A stretch of DNA of 22,773 nucleotides from Hyphomicrobiales bacterium (GTDB lineage Bacteria > Pseudomonadota > Alphaproteobacteria > Rhizobiales > Kaistiaceae): NCBI GenBank assembly GCA_017305815.1, contig JAFKJZ010000335.1, positions 1-22,773 of the forward strand, read 5' to 3'. Positions 1 through 6,409 of this stretch are shown here, piece after piece. The number at the start of each line of letters is the position of its first letter. The first letter of the stretch is position 1. Position numbers and translations under genes: made by a program. The notes under the pieces are model-generated. The model saw nothing but the letters and a program-made list of their open reading frames with translations, ran no database searches and was not told where the DNA came from.

Positions 1-822
1 GTCCGCCACATCCTCGGCGAGGACGTCCGCACCTTCTATCCGGCGCTCGCCGCCGCGAAGGCGGAACCGGCGCTCGCCGTCGACGGCCTTTCCGGCCGTG
101 GCGTCGCGGACGTCTCGTTCGCGTTGAAGAAGGGCGAGATCCTCGGCGTCTCGGGCCTGGCCGGCGCGGGCTGGGAGACGCTGCCCTATCTGCTTTCCGG
201 CGCCACGCCGGCCCGCGCCGGCACGATCCGCACCGAGGCGGGCCGCACGGACGCCGCCGCCCTGCGGCCGGATCGCGCCCGCCGGCTCGGCATCGCGCTC
301 TTGCCGGCCGACCGCCAGAAGGCGAGCGGCGCGCAGGCGCTGTCGCTGCGCGAAAACGCCAGCCTGCCGGTGCTCGGCCGCTATTTCCGTCGTGGGCTGA
401 TGCGGCGGGGCGCCGAGCGCGCCGCGACCGCCGAACTGCTGCGCAACTTCCAGGTCCGCCCCGCCATTCCCGAGGCGCCGCTCCGGACGCTTTCCGGCGG
501 CAACCAGCAGAAGCTGCTGCTCGGCAAATGGATCCAGACCAAGCCCGGCGTGCTCGTGCTGCACGAGCCGACGCAGGGCGTCGATGTCGGCTCCAAGCAG
601 GACATCTTCCGGAAGATCGAGGAGATCGCCGCCTCCGGCGTCGCGGTAATCCTCGCCAGCGCGGAGAGCGAGGACCTGGCGCGTCTCTGCCATCGCGTGC
701 TCGTGCTCCGACGCGGCGCGGTCGCCGGGATCCTGGAGGGCGACCAGCTATCCGAAACCGCCATCAACGATCTGAGTTTCCGCGGCCACGGCGCAGGCGG
801 GGCAGCTGGAGGTACGCAATGA
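1..822 (+). CDS. CUT2 sugar ABC importer, tandem ATPase (3' part, starts before window)
   Basis: This is the C-terminal ATPase domain of an RbsA/XylG-like double ATPase that powers sugar import at the inner membrane. The reading frame is open from base 1, so about 273 residues are visible and the N-terminal domain lies outside the window. Visible signs are a degenerate Walker A (SGLAGAGWE), as usual for the second domain of this family, an intact signature LSGGNQQK at bases 496-519, and the family motif PTQGVDVGSK. The Walker B aspartate is replaced by histidine (VLVLHEPTQG, near bases 550-579). The stop codon overlaps the start of the next gene by 4 bp (ATGA), so the two are very likely translationally coupled. 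The sugar is unknown. Confidence 0.93.
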   Translation, partial: VRHILGEDVRTFYPALAAAKAEPALAVDGLSGRGVADVSFALKKGEILGVSGLAGAGWETLPYLLSGATPARAGTIRTEAGRTDAAALRPDRARRLGIALLPADRQKASGAQALSLRENASLPVLGRYFRRGLMRRGAERAATAELLRNFQVRPAIPEAPLRTLSGGNQQKLLLGKWIQTKPGVLVLHEPTQGVDVGSKQDIFRKIEEIAASGVAVILASAESEDLARLCHRVLVLRRGAVAGILEGDQLSETAINDLSFRGHGAGGAAGGTQ

Positions 823-1832
823 CCGACGATACCATCGCCATCGGCCGCCCCACCGGCGGCACCTTCGCCTTCGCGCGTGGCCTGCTCGATTTCGAGCGCT
901 ACGGCCTCGTCTATGTCTGGCTGCTGCTGATCCTCGTGTTCAGCCTGTTCGTTCCGTCCTTCTTCCGCCTCTCGACCTTCCAGATCATCCTCGGCTCGCA
1001 GGCGACGCAGATCATCGTCACCCTCGCCGTGGTGGTGGCGCTGCTCGGGGGCGAGTTCGATCTTTCGGTCGCGAATGTCGTGGCGGTGGCCGGCACGGCG
1101 ACCGTGACGCTCAACACCGATTTCGGCTGGCCGATCGGCATCACGCTCGTCGCCGTGCTGGCGGCGGCGATCGCCTTCGGCGCGCTGAACGCCTTCGTCT
1201 CGGTGGCGGTCGGGGTGCCGTCGATCATCACGACGCTCGGCTCCGGCACGCTGCTGATGGGCCTTTCGACCGGCTGGGCCGGCTCGGCGCCGCGCGGCGG
1301 CGTCGATGGCGGCTTCGTCGCGCTCGCCTCCGCGCCGATCTTCGGCCTGCCGCTGTCGATCTACACGACCTTCGCGATCGGCATCGCGCTCTACTATGTG
1401 CTCGAGCACACGCCGCTCGGCCGCGCCTTCGTCTTCGCCGGGCAGAACGCCGAGGTCGCGCGCCTCGCCGGCATTCGCGTCGACCGGCTTCGCGCCGCGT
1501 CGCTGGTCTGGTCGGCGGTGTTCTCGGCGCTGGCCGGCATCCTGCTGGTCGGCATCACGGGCGCCTCGGTGCCGGCCGTGGCCAGCGGCTACCTGCTGCC
1601 GGCCTTCGCCGGCGCCTTCCTCGGCAGCACCGTGATCCGGCCGGGCCGCTTCAACGTGCCGGGTGTCTTCGTCGCGATCTATTTCCTCGTCACCGGCGTC
1701 ACCGGCCTGCAGCTGCTCGGCTATACCGGCTGGGTCAACGACGTCTTCTACGGCGCCTCGCTGGTGATCGCCGTGCTGCTGACCCAGATCGTGGCGCGCC
1801 GGCGGCGCAACCGGGCATTGGCCGGCGGCTGA
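819..1832 (+). CDS. CUT2 sugar ABC importer, permease
   Basis: A 337-residue polytopic membrane protein of the RbsC/AraH-type permease family (BPD_transp_2), partner of the ATPase ending at 822. The start is the ATG in the ATGA overlap, with TGGAGG 6 bases upstream; the same frame stays open further upstream but inside the ATPase gene. Many hydrophobic segments are visible, together with the family block GGEFDLSVANVVAVAG and, near the C-terminus, AGAFLGSTVIRPG. The usual family motif is closer to GGIDLSVG, so EFDLSVAN is a variant. Only one permease follows, suggesting a homodimeric channel, unlike the two-permease system at the right end. No binding protein is seen; it would lie upstream of the window. 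Confidence 0.93.
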   Translation: MTDDTIAIGRPTGGTFAFARGLLDFERYGLVYVWLLLILVFSLFVPSFFRLSTFQIILGSQATQIIVTLAVVVALLGGEFDLSVANVVAVAGTATVTLNTDFGWPIGITLVAVLAAAIAFGALNAFVSVAVGVPSIITTLGSGTLLMGLSTGWAGSAPRGGVDGGFVALASAPIFGLPLSIYTTFAIGIALYYVLEHTPLGRAFVFAGQNAEVARLAGIRVDRLRAASLVWSAVFSALAGILLVGITGASVPAVASGYLLPAFAGAFLGSTVIRPGRFNVPGVFVAIYFLVTGVTGLQLLGYTGWVNDVFYGASLVIAVLLTQIVARRRRNRALAGG

Positions 1833-1851
1833 TCCGACGCCGAAACGGATC
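1831..1851 (+). terminator. Short hairpin overlapping the permease stop codon
   Basis: GATCCG (1831-1836) and CGGATC (1846-1851) form a 6-bp stem with a 9-base loop. There is no T-run after it. With the larger structure just downstream it may help end transcription of the importer operon. Confidence 0.3.
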
Positions 1852-1857
1852 CTTGCC

Positions 1858-1896
1858 AGGGCGCTTCGTCGTTTCGCGCGAAACGGGAGGCGCCCT
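1858..1896. terminator. Nested palindromic structure downstream of importer operon
   Basis: Outer arms AGGGCGC (1858-1864) and GCGCCCT (1890-1896) enclose a perfect 16-bp palindrome, CGTTTCGCGCGAAACG (1870-1885). The position fits a transcription end after the permease gene, but no T-tract follows, so a pause, Rho-linked site or protein-binding site is also possible. Confidence 0.4.
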
Positions 1897-2059
1897 GCCG
1901 CGTTTCAGAACGGGGCGTTCCGGTCCGGCACGACGATTTTTCAGCAGTCGTCCGTAGTCGTTCGCGCCCGGTTCGCTGGAAAACTATGTCCCGGTCCCGC
2001 GATCATTTGGTAATTCTTCCGTTACATCGGCTATTCTTGATAAATTCTCATAGGATCGT

Positions 2060-2078
2060 GTCAATTAACAAAATTGAC
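2060..2078. promoter_or_regulatory. Inverted repeat, candidate LysR operator
   Basis: GTCAATT (2060-2066) and AATTGAC (2072-2078) are perfect 7-bp arms separated by AACAA. It lies 157 bases upstream of the LysR-type gene, where autoregulatory sites of this family commonly sit. The arms also supply TTGAC-like -35 boxes on both strands. Confidence 0.45.
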
Positions 2079-2102
2079 CTCAATCAGGATCTCTCGTCTA
2101 TT
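2074..2102 (+). promoter_or_regulatory. Candidate promoter for the LysR gene
   Basis: TTGACC (2074-2079), 17 bases, then TCTATT (2097-2102). The -35 match is good and the -10 is weak. Predicted from sequence only. Confidence 0.35.
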
Positions 2103-2234
2103 GGCGCGGCTCAACGATCGGGGCGAGATCCCGTCCTTGGGGCCGATCGTCCAGCCGGGGCCCGCCGGCGACCACGGCGCCGGGTAGTTCCTTTGGGAAC
2201 GCTCGCCGCTTTTTCCGTTCGACAGGGATGACCC

Positions 2235-3143
2235 ATGCGCCTGCCGCCCAATCTCGACATGGATGTGCTGCGCAGCTTCGTGCTCGGCATCCAGCTGAAC
2301 AGCTTCGCCCAGGCGGCGCAGCGCATCGGCCGGTCTCAATCGGCGGTCAGCCTGCAGATGCGCAAGCTGGAACAGCAGGCGAATTGCGAGGTCTTCCGCA
2401 AGAATGGCCGCGGCCTGCAGCTGACCGAGGTCGGCGAGACGCTGTTCCGCTATGCCCAGCGCATCCTCGAGCTCAATGACGAGGCGATCAGCGCCGTCGA
2501 TCGCTCCGACATGTCCGGCCGGATCTCGATCGGCATGCCGCCCGATTTCGCCGAGACCTGGCTGCCCGGCGTGCTCGGCCGCTTCGCCCGCGTGCATCCG
2601 AACGTGCTGGTCGAGGCGCGGGTCGATCGCGGCGCGACGCTGCTGGAGGATCTCGGCGCCGGCCAGATCGATCTCGTCCTGCTCTGGGGCGACACCCAGG
2701 CCGAACCCAACCGGCCGGGGCGGAGCCTCGCCGAGTTTCCGATCGTCTGGGTGGGGCCGGAAGGTTTTGATCCCGACGCGGCCGATCCGCTGCCGCTGGT
2801 GATGATGGGCGCGCCCTGCATGTTCCGCTCCGCCGGCATGTCGGCGCTCGACGCCGCCGGCCGGCCATGGCGCCTGGCCTTCACCAGCACCAGCCTCTCC
2901 GGCCTCTGGGGCGCGGTGACCGCCGGCCTCGGCGTCACCATTCGCACGCCGGAGGGCATTCCGCCACATCTGAGGATCCTGCGCCATCCGTCGCTGCCCG
3001 ATCTCGGCCGCACCCGCCTCCGGATCCACACCACGGCGAGCCCGTCGCCGCCGGTCAAGCGCTTCACCTCGATCCTGGAGGAATACATGTCGATCCATTT
3101 CGCCAAGACCAACCTGCTGCCGCGCCTCGCCGCCGTCGGCTGA
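2235..3143 (+). CDS. LysR-family transcriptional regulator, LrhA/HexA-like
   Basis: A 302-residue LysR-type regulator. Residues about 8-66 form the winged helix-turn-helix (NSFAQAAQRIGRSQSAVSLQ is the DNA-reading part) and the rest is the co-inducer-binding domain. The opening NLDMDVLRSFV and the later block PWRLAFTSTSLSGLWGAVTA resemble the LrhA/HexA/PecT subgroup as I recall E. coli LrhA. The start is the ATG with AGGG 7 bases upstream; the protein begins just before the conserved NLD, as expected. It is in the same orientation as the flavin reductase, cupin and SDR genes downstream, so it is the obvious candidate regulator of them, although LysR regulators often control divergent genes and none is divergent here. 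The ligand is unknown. Confidence 0.93.
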   Translation: MRLPPNLDMDVLRSFVLGIQLNSFAQAAQRIGRSQSAVSLQMRKLEQQANCEVFRKNGRGLQLTEVGETLFRYAQRILELNDEAISAVDRSDMSGRISIGMPPDFAETWLPGVLGRFARVHPNVLVEARVDRGATLLEDLGAGQIDLVLLWGDTQAEPNRPGRSLAEFPIVWVGPEGFDPDAADPLPLVMMGAPCMFRSAGMSALDAAGRPWRLAFTSTSLSGLWGAVTAGLGVTIRTPEGIPPHLRILRHPSLPDLGRTRLRIHTTASPSPPVKRFTSILEEYMSIHFAKTNLLPRLAAVG

Positions 3144-3195
3144 AGGGGGCAGGGCCGTCGGGCTTCGCCGCGCCGGCCTTGCATTGGAACCGCTG

Positions 3196-3213
3196 CCGCG
3201 CTGCACTGCGCGG
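3196..3213 (+). terminator. GC-rich hairpin after the LysR gene
   Basis: CCGCGC (3196-3201) and GCGCGG (3208-3213) pair around a 6-base loop in the gap between the LysR gene and the flavin reductase. No T-run follows, so this is weak evidence for termination. Confidence 0.25.
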
Positions 3214-3261
3214 ACCCGCCGCCGCCGGGACCCGGCACCGAACTTCAGGGAGACCCAAGCC

Positions 3262-3306
3262 ATGTCCGAACCCTTCCGCCAGCCTCGCCCGGGATCCGGC
3301 GCATGA
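3262..3306 (+). CDS. Possible 14-codon leader peptide before the flavin reductase
   Basis: ATG at 3262 follows a GGGAGA ribosome-site-like sequence (3249-3254) and opens a frame coding MSEPFRQPRPGSGA. It stops at 3306, overlapping the ATG of the flavin reductase (3303) by the same ATGA pattern seen at real gene junctions in this window. It may be a translated leader that feeds ribosomes to the next gene, whose own ribosome site is weak, or a relic of an older start. Nothing else supports it. Confidence 0.3.
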   Translation: MSEPFRQPRPGSGA

Positions 3307-3791
3307 CCGGGCAGGCCGCGATCGATCCCGGCACGTTCTGGAAGGTGCTCGGCGAGCGCGCCATCGGCATGACGCTGGTGACGACGACAAGCAGCGAGGG
3401 GCCGATCGGCTTCATCGGCCTGTCGGCCGCCCATGTCTCGGCCTCGCCGCCGACCCTGCTCGTCTCGCTCGACCACAAGACGGCGGCGCGCGCGCCGATC
3501 CTGGAGCGCCGCCATTTCGCGGTTCATTACCTTGCCCGCGAGCATCAGCCGCTGGCCGAGCTTTTTGCCGACCGGCAGAGCGACCGGGCTGCCCGCTTCG
3601 CCTCGCCGGACTGGGCCACGCTCGGCACCGGCGCTCCCGTGCTGAAGACCGCGCTCGGCGTCTTCGATTGCGCGGTGACGGATGTGGTCGAGCGCGAGAA
3701 CACGACGGTCGTCTTCGGCCGGGTCGTCGACTGGCTCACCCGTGGGAACGGCGACCCGCTGATCTACTTTCGCGGCAAGTACTTGGCGTGA
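3303..3791 (+). CDS. Flavin reductase-like (FMN-binding split barrel) protein
   Basis: A 162-residue protein with the fold of the small reductase component of two-component flavin monooxygenases, which supply reduced flavin using NAD(P)H. Visible family features are WKVLGERAIGMTLVTT near residues 13-28, SAAHVSASPPTLLVSLDHKT at 41-60, and the C-terminal block PLIYFRGKYL. The length is normal for the family. No monooxygenase component occurs in the window, so its partner is either elsewhere or it acts as a free flavin reductase or flavin-binding protein. The start at 3303 has only a weak ribosome site and overlaps the stop of a 14-codon frame, suggesting coupling. It lies between the LysR and cupin genes in the same orientation. 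Confidence 0.85.
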   Translation: MTGQAAIDPGTFWKVLGERAIGMTLVTTTSSEGPIGFIGLSAAHVSASPPTLLVSLDHKTAARAPILERRHFAVHYLAREHQPLAELFADRQSDRAARFASPDWATLGTGAPVLKTALGVFDCAVTDVVERENTTVVFGRVVDWLTRGNGDPLIYFRGKYLA

Positions 3792-3817
3792 TCGGTTACC
3801 TGGCGTGATCGGCCACC
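3784..3817. repeat. 17-bp tandem repeat across the flavin reductase stop
   Basis: Two copies of a 17-bp unit sharing TGGCGTGATCGG (3784-3795 and 3801-3812), 15 of 17 positions identical. The first copy contains the last codons and the stop of the flavin reductase gene, suggesting a small local duplication. Confidence 0.6.
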
Positions 3818-3889
3818 GGCCGTCGGGCACGCCACGCGGCCGCCGCTATCCCTTTCCCGCTTGCGGGACCCTGTTCGAAAGGACCCACC

Positions 3890-4411
3890 ATGAGCCACGA
3901 CAGCCACGGTCACACGCACGACCATGACGCCCATCCCGATCACGACCATGGCTCCGGGCGCTGGAAGCATGACGGCGTGCGCGTGATCAAGGGCGACAAG
4001 CTCGATGCCAACACCGCCCAGACGCCCGGCATGCTGCGGCAGGCGGCGATCAACCAGGCCCGCGTCGGCGCGCAGAAGATCTGGGCCGGGACGGTGCGCA
4101 TCGAGCCGAACGCCAAGACCGGCGTCCACCATCACGGCGAGCTCGAAAGCGTGATCTATGTCGTCAGCGGCCGGGCGCGCATGCGCTGGGGCGATCGGCT
4201 CGAATATGTCGCCGAGGCGGAGGCGGGCGATTTCATCTTCGTGCCGCCCTTCGTCCCGCACCAGGAAATCAACGCCGACCCGACCGAGCCGCTGCAATGC
4301 GTGCTGGTGCGCTCGGACAATGAGGCGGTGGTGGTGAACATCGATACGGTCGACCCGGTCGAGAAGCCCGAGGCGGTCTACTGGGTCGACCCGATCCACA
4401 AGCACCCATAG
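3890..4411 (+). CDS. Cupin-domain protein with histidine-rich N-terminus
   Basis: A 173-residue single-domain cupin. Residues 1-20 contain eight histidines alternating mostly with Asp, Gly and Ser, a pattern expected to bind Zn, Ni or Co ions loosely. The cupin core has motif 1 at about residues 78-94 (H80, H81, H82, E86, then VIYVVSG) and motif 2 at about 113-128 (GDFIFVPPFVPHQEIN, H124), so a full 3-His/1-Glu metal site can form. The start has AAGGA at a good distance (near 3879-3883). The fold gives no specific reaction: dioxygenase, isomerase, lyase and sensor roles all occur. It is followed by another cupin and an SDR, pointing to a shared small-molecule pathway. Confidence 0.85.
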   Translation: MSHDSHGHTHDHDAHPDHDHGSGRWKHDGVRVIKGDKLDANTAQTPGMLRQAAINQARVGAQKIWAGTVRIEPNAKTGVHHHGELESVIYVVSGRARMRWGDRLEYVAEAEAGDFIFVPPFVPHQEINADPTEPLQCVLVRSDNEAVVVNIDTVDPVEKPEAVYWVDPIHKHP

Positions 4412-4524
4412 CCGACGCGCCGATGCGGGCGGCGGAGGCTCTCGCGATGGAGCACGGACCCTAGCCAGCCGCCGGGTCGCGCCTTAGGTTTCCCGTCACC
4501 GTCATCCGTCGAGAGGAACGACCC

Positions 4525-4920
4525 ATGGAAATCAGACGATCCGGCTCCCAGCCCTCCGGCAAGGGACCGGCGGATTGGTTCACGGGCAGCGTGCGGGTCG
4601 ACCCGTTGTTCAACGGCTTCGATCCGGCGCGCGTGCAGGGGGCGCATGTCACCTTCGAGCCCGGGGCGCGGACCGTCTGGCACACGCATCCGCTGGGGCA
4701 GACCCTGATCGTCACCTCGGGGCGCGGCCTGGCCCAGCGCCTCGGCGGTCCGGTCGAGACCATCCTGCCGGGCGACGTCGTCTGGTTTCCGCCCGGCGAA
4801 AAGCACTGGCACGGCGCGGCGGCGACCACCGGAATGACGCATATCGCCATCCAGGAGGTGCTCGACGGCAAGGTCGTCGACTGGATGGAGCCGGTCACCG
4901 ACACGCAATACGGCGGCTGA
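4525..4920 (+). CDS. Cupin hydroxynitrile lyase-like protein ((R)-mandelonitrile lyase type)
   Basis: A 131-residue single cupin. Bacterial cupin hydroxynitrile lyases split or form cyanohydrins (R-mandelonitrile to benzaldehyde and HCN) at a Mn site. From memory, the sequence closely follows the Granulicella tundricola enzyme GtHNL in length and along the chain ([57 protein letters not shown]). The GtHNL metal ligands appear at the same numbers: H53, H55, Q59 and H94, with H106 also present and wild-type residues A40, V42 and Q110. The start has GAGAGGAA upstream. The SDR begins 26 bases after the stop, so the two are probably co-transcribed. The native substrate of such proteins is not established, so the call is for family, not proven activity. 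Confidence 0.82.
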   Translation: MEIRRSGSQPSGKGPADWFTGSVRVDPLFNGFDPARVQGAHVTFEPGARTVWHTHPLGQTLIVTSGRGLAQRLGGPVETILPGDVVWFPPGEKHWHGAAATTGMTHIAIQEVLDGKVVDWMEPVTDTQYGG

Positions 4921-4946
4921 ACGCTCTCTCGCTCAAGAGGAACGCC

Positions 4947-5684
4947 ATGACACAGAACATCGCCAACAAGGTCGTCGTGATCACCGGCGCCAGCAGCGGG
5001 CTCGGCGAGGCCGCCGCGCGCCAGCTCGCCAGCCATGGCGCCAAGCTCATGCTGGGGGCGCGCCGCGTCGACCGGCTGCGGGCGCTCGCCGGCGAACTCG
5101 GCATCGGCGAGAAGGCCGCATTGGAAACCGACGTCACCGACCGCGACCAGGTCAAGCGCCTGGTCGATCATGCGGTGGCGGTGCATGGCCGGATCGACGT
5201 CATCATCAACAATGCCGGTCTGATGCCGAGCTCGCTGCTGGAGCGGCTGAAGATCGACGAATGGGACCGGATGATCGACGTCAACATCAAGGGCGTGCTC
5301 TACGGCATCGCGGCGGCGCTGCCCTACATGCAGGCGCAGAAGAGCGGCCACGTCATCAACGTGGCGTCGGTCGCCGGCCACAAGGTCGGGCCGGGCGGCG
5401 CCGTCTATTCCGCCACCAAGCATGCCGTGCGGGTGATTTCGGAGGGGCTGCGCCAGGAAGTGAAGCCCTACAACATCCGCACGACGATCATCTCGCCCGG
5501 CGCGGTGGCGACCGAGCTGACCCATACCATCACTGATCCGCAGGTGAAGGCGGGGATGGACAAGACCTACGAGCTGGCGATCCCCGCCGATTCTTTCGGT
5601 CGGGCGGTCCTGTTCGCGATGAGCCAGCCCGACGACGTCGACATCAACGAGATCCTGTTCCGCCCGACGGCGCAGGTCTACTAG
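4947..5684 (+). CDS. SDR-family NAD(P)-dependent oxidoreductase
   Basis: A 245-residue classical short-chain dehydrogenase/reductase. Visible features are the cofactor loop TGASSGLG (13-20), NNAG (88-91), and the catalytic Ser141, Tyr154 and Lys158 in NVASVAG and YSATK. ARR at 38-40, after the second strand, favours NADP(H), by family rule. The C-terminal [10 protein letters not shown] block is typical of the YdfG-like group of broad carbonyl or hydroxy-acid reductases. The start ATG at 4947 has AAGAGGAA upstream; the same frame is open further upstream, but inside the previous gene. Because it lies 26 bases after the hydroxynitrile-lyase-like cupin, a role in reducing an aldehyde or ketone released there is plausible but inferred. 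Confidence 0.92.
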   Translation: MTQNIANKVVVITGASSGLGEAAARQLASHGAKLMLGARRVDRLRALAGELGIGEKAALETDVTDRDQVKRLVDHAVAVHGRIDVIINNAGLMPSSLLERLKIDEWDRMIDVNIKGVLYGIAAALPYMQAQKSGHVINVASVAGHKVGPGGAVYSATKHAVRVISEGLRQEVKPYNIRTTIISPGAVATELTHTITDPQVKAGMDKTYELAIPADSFGRAVLFAMSQPDDVDINEILFRPTAQVY

Positions 5685-5698
5685 CACCACCAGCGCAG

Positions 5699-5732
5699 GT
5701 TCGGGCGAGGTTCCGCCCGTGCCTGTCCGAAC
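5699..5732. terminator. Bidirectional hairpin between convergent genes
   Basis: CGGGCG (5702-5707) pairs with CGCCCG (5714-5719), and outer arms GTTCGG (5699-5704) and CCGAAC (5727-5732) offer an alternative longer pairing. It sits in the 51-bp gap between two convergent genes. No T-run. Confidence 0.45.
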
Positions 5733-5735
5733 GAC

Positions 5736-6293
5736 TCAGCCGACCAGCTTGCGCACCCAGGCGGAGACCTCGTCACCGCTGCTCATGTCCGCCTGCACCA
5801 GCCCGTCGATCAGGAAGGTCGGCGAGACGTGAATGCCGTTCTGGCGGGCATATTTGCAGTGCCACTTCACCTCGCGGTCGAGGTCGGGAATGGCGAAGGC
5901 AGCCTTGAGGGGCACGCCGCTATAGGCCTCCATCCGCTCCAGGATCTGGTTCGGCGTTGTGTCGAGGTTCGGGCCGCCGCAATGATGGTCGAACTCGAAC
6001 TCCTCGCGATGCGCGCCGACGGCGGCCATGACCTTCTTCGCCGTCTCCTTGCCGCCCGCAAGCGTCGACGCCGCGACGATGGCGCGGGTGATCACGCCGG
6101 AATAGAGGTGCCAGGGCTGCGACTGCAGGCGGATCTTGATGGTGATGCGGTCGGCGCCGGCCTGCTCCAGCAGCGCGTCGAGCTTGCCGAAGGCCCGCAT
6201 CGAATAGGGACAGGTCGGCTCGAGGAAGACCTCCAGCACGCGCGGGCCCGTGCCCCAGGTCAGCGGATCCGCCTGCCAAGTATTGCCAGTCAT
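5736..6293 (-). CDS. DsbA-like thioredoxin-fold protein with a monothiol CPYS site
   Basis: A 185-residue thioredoxin-fold protein related to DsbA/FrnE-type oxidoreductases. The active-site region is EPTCPYSMRAF with C28-P-Y-S31, so the second cysteine of CxxC is missing; this suggests a glutathione-linked or isomerase-like reaction, or a binding role, rather than disulfide formation. The cis-proline loop is visible as VSPTFLID (P158). There is no signal peptide, so it is expected in the cytoplasm. C109 in HHCGGPNLD and the cysteine in WHCKYA are the other thiols. It lies downstream of the HlyD pair on the same strand, 116 bases away, but nothing links their roles. A single gene with its own promoter is as likely. 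Confidence 0.8.
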   Translation of the reverse strand: MTGNTWQADPLTWGTGPRVLEVFLEPTCPYSMRAFGKLDALLEQAGADRITIKIRLQSQPWHLYSGVITRAIVAASTLAGGKETAKKVMAAVGAHREEFEFDHHCGGPNLDTTPNQILERMEAYSGVPLKAAFAIPDLDREVKWHCKYARQNGIHVSPTFLIDGLVQADMSSGDEVSAWVRKLVG

Positions 6294-6409
6294 GCGACGT
6301 CTTTCCCTGCTCGAGATAAAGTCATGCAGCCTTGGTTATCCGCCCGGGCAGGGTGCGGTCAATCGGCGGCGACGGACGACGTTCGCCACCGGACGAAGGG
6401 GGGCGCGCT

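Larger units (their letters stand above)
1833..2234. other. 402-bp intergenic region before the LysR gene
   Basis: The first part holds the hairpins at 1831-1896. Bases about 1990-2090 are clearly more AT-rich than the rest of the window and hold an inverted repeat and promoter-like boxes (2060-2102). The part from 2103 to 2234 would be a leader of roughly 125 bases with a small hairpin GTTCC/GGAAC (2187-2200). I see no convincing gene here. Confidence 0.6.

Noticed and set aside
2061..3830. 589-codon minus-strand frame opposite the LysR and flavin reductase genes
   Set aside because: Composition is that of a shadow frame, with no family motif, and the opposite strand holds two well-formed genes.
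4461..5690. 409-codon minus-strand frame opposite the HNL-like cupin and SDR
   Set aside because: Shadow of genes with intact active-site motifs.
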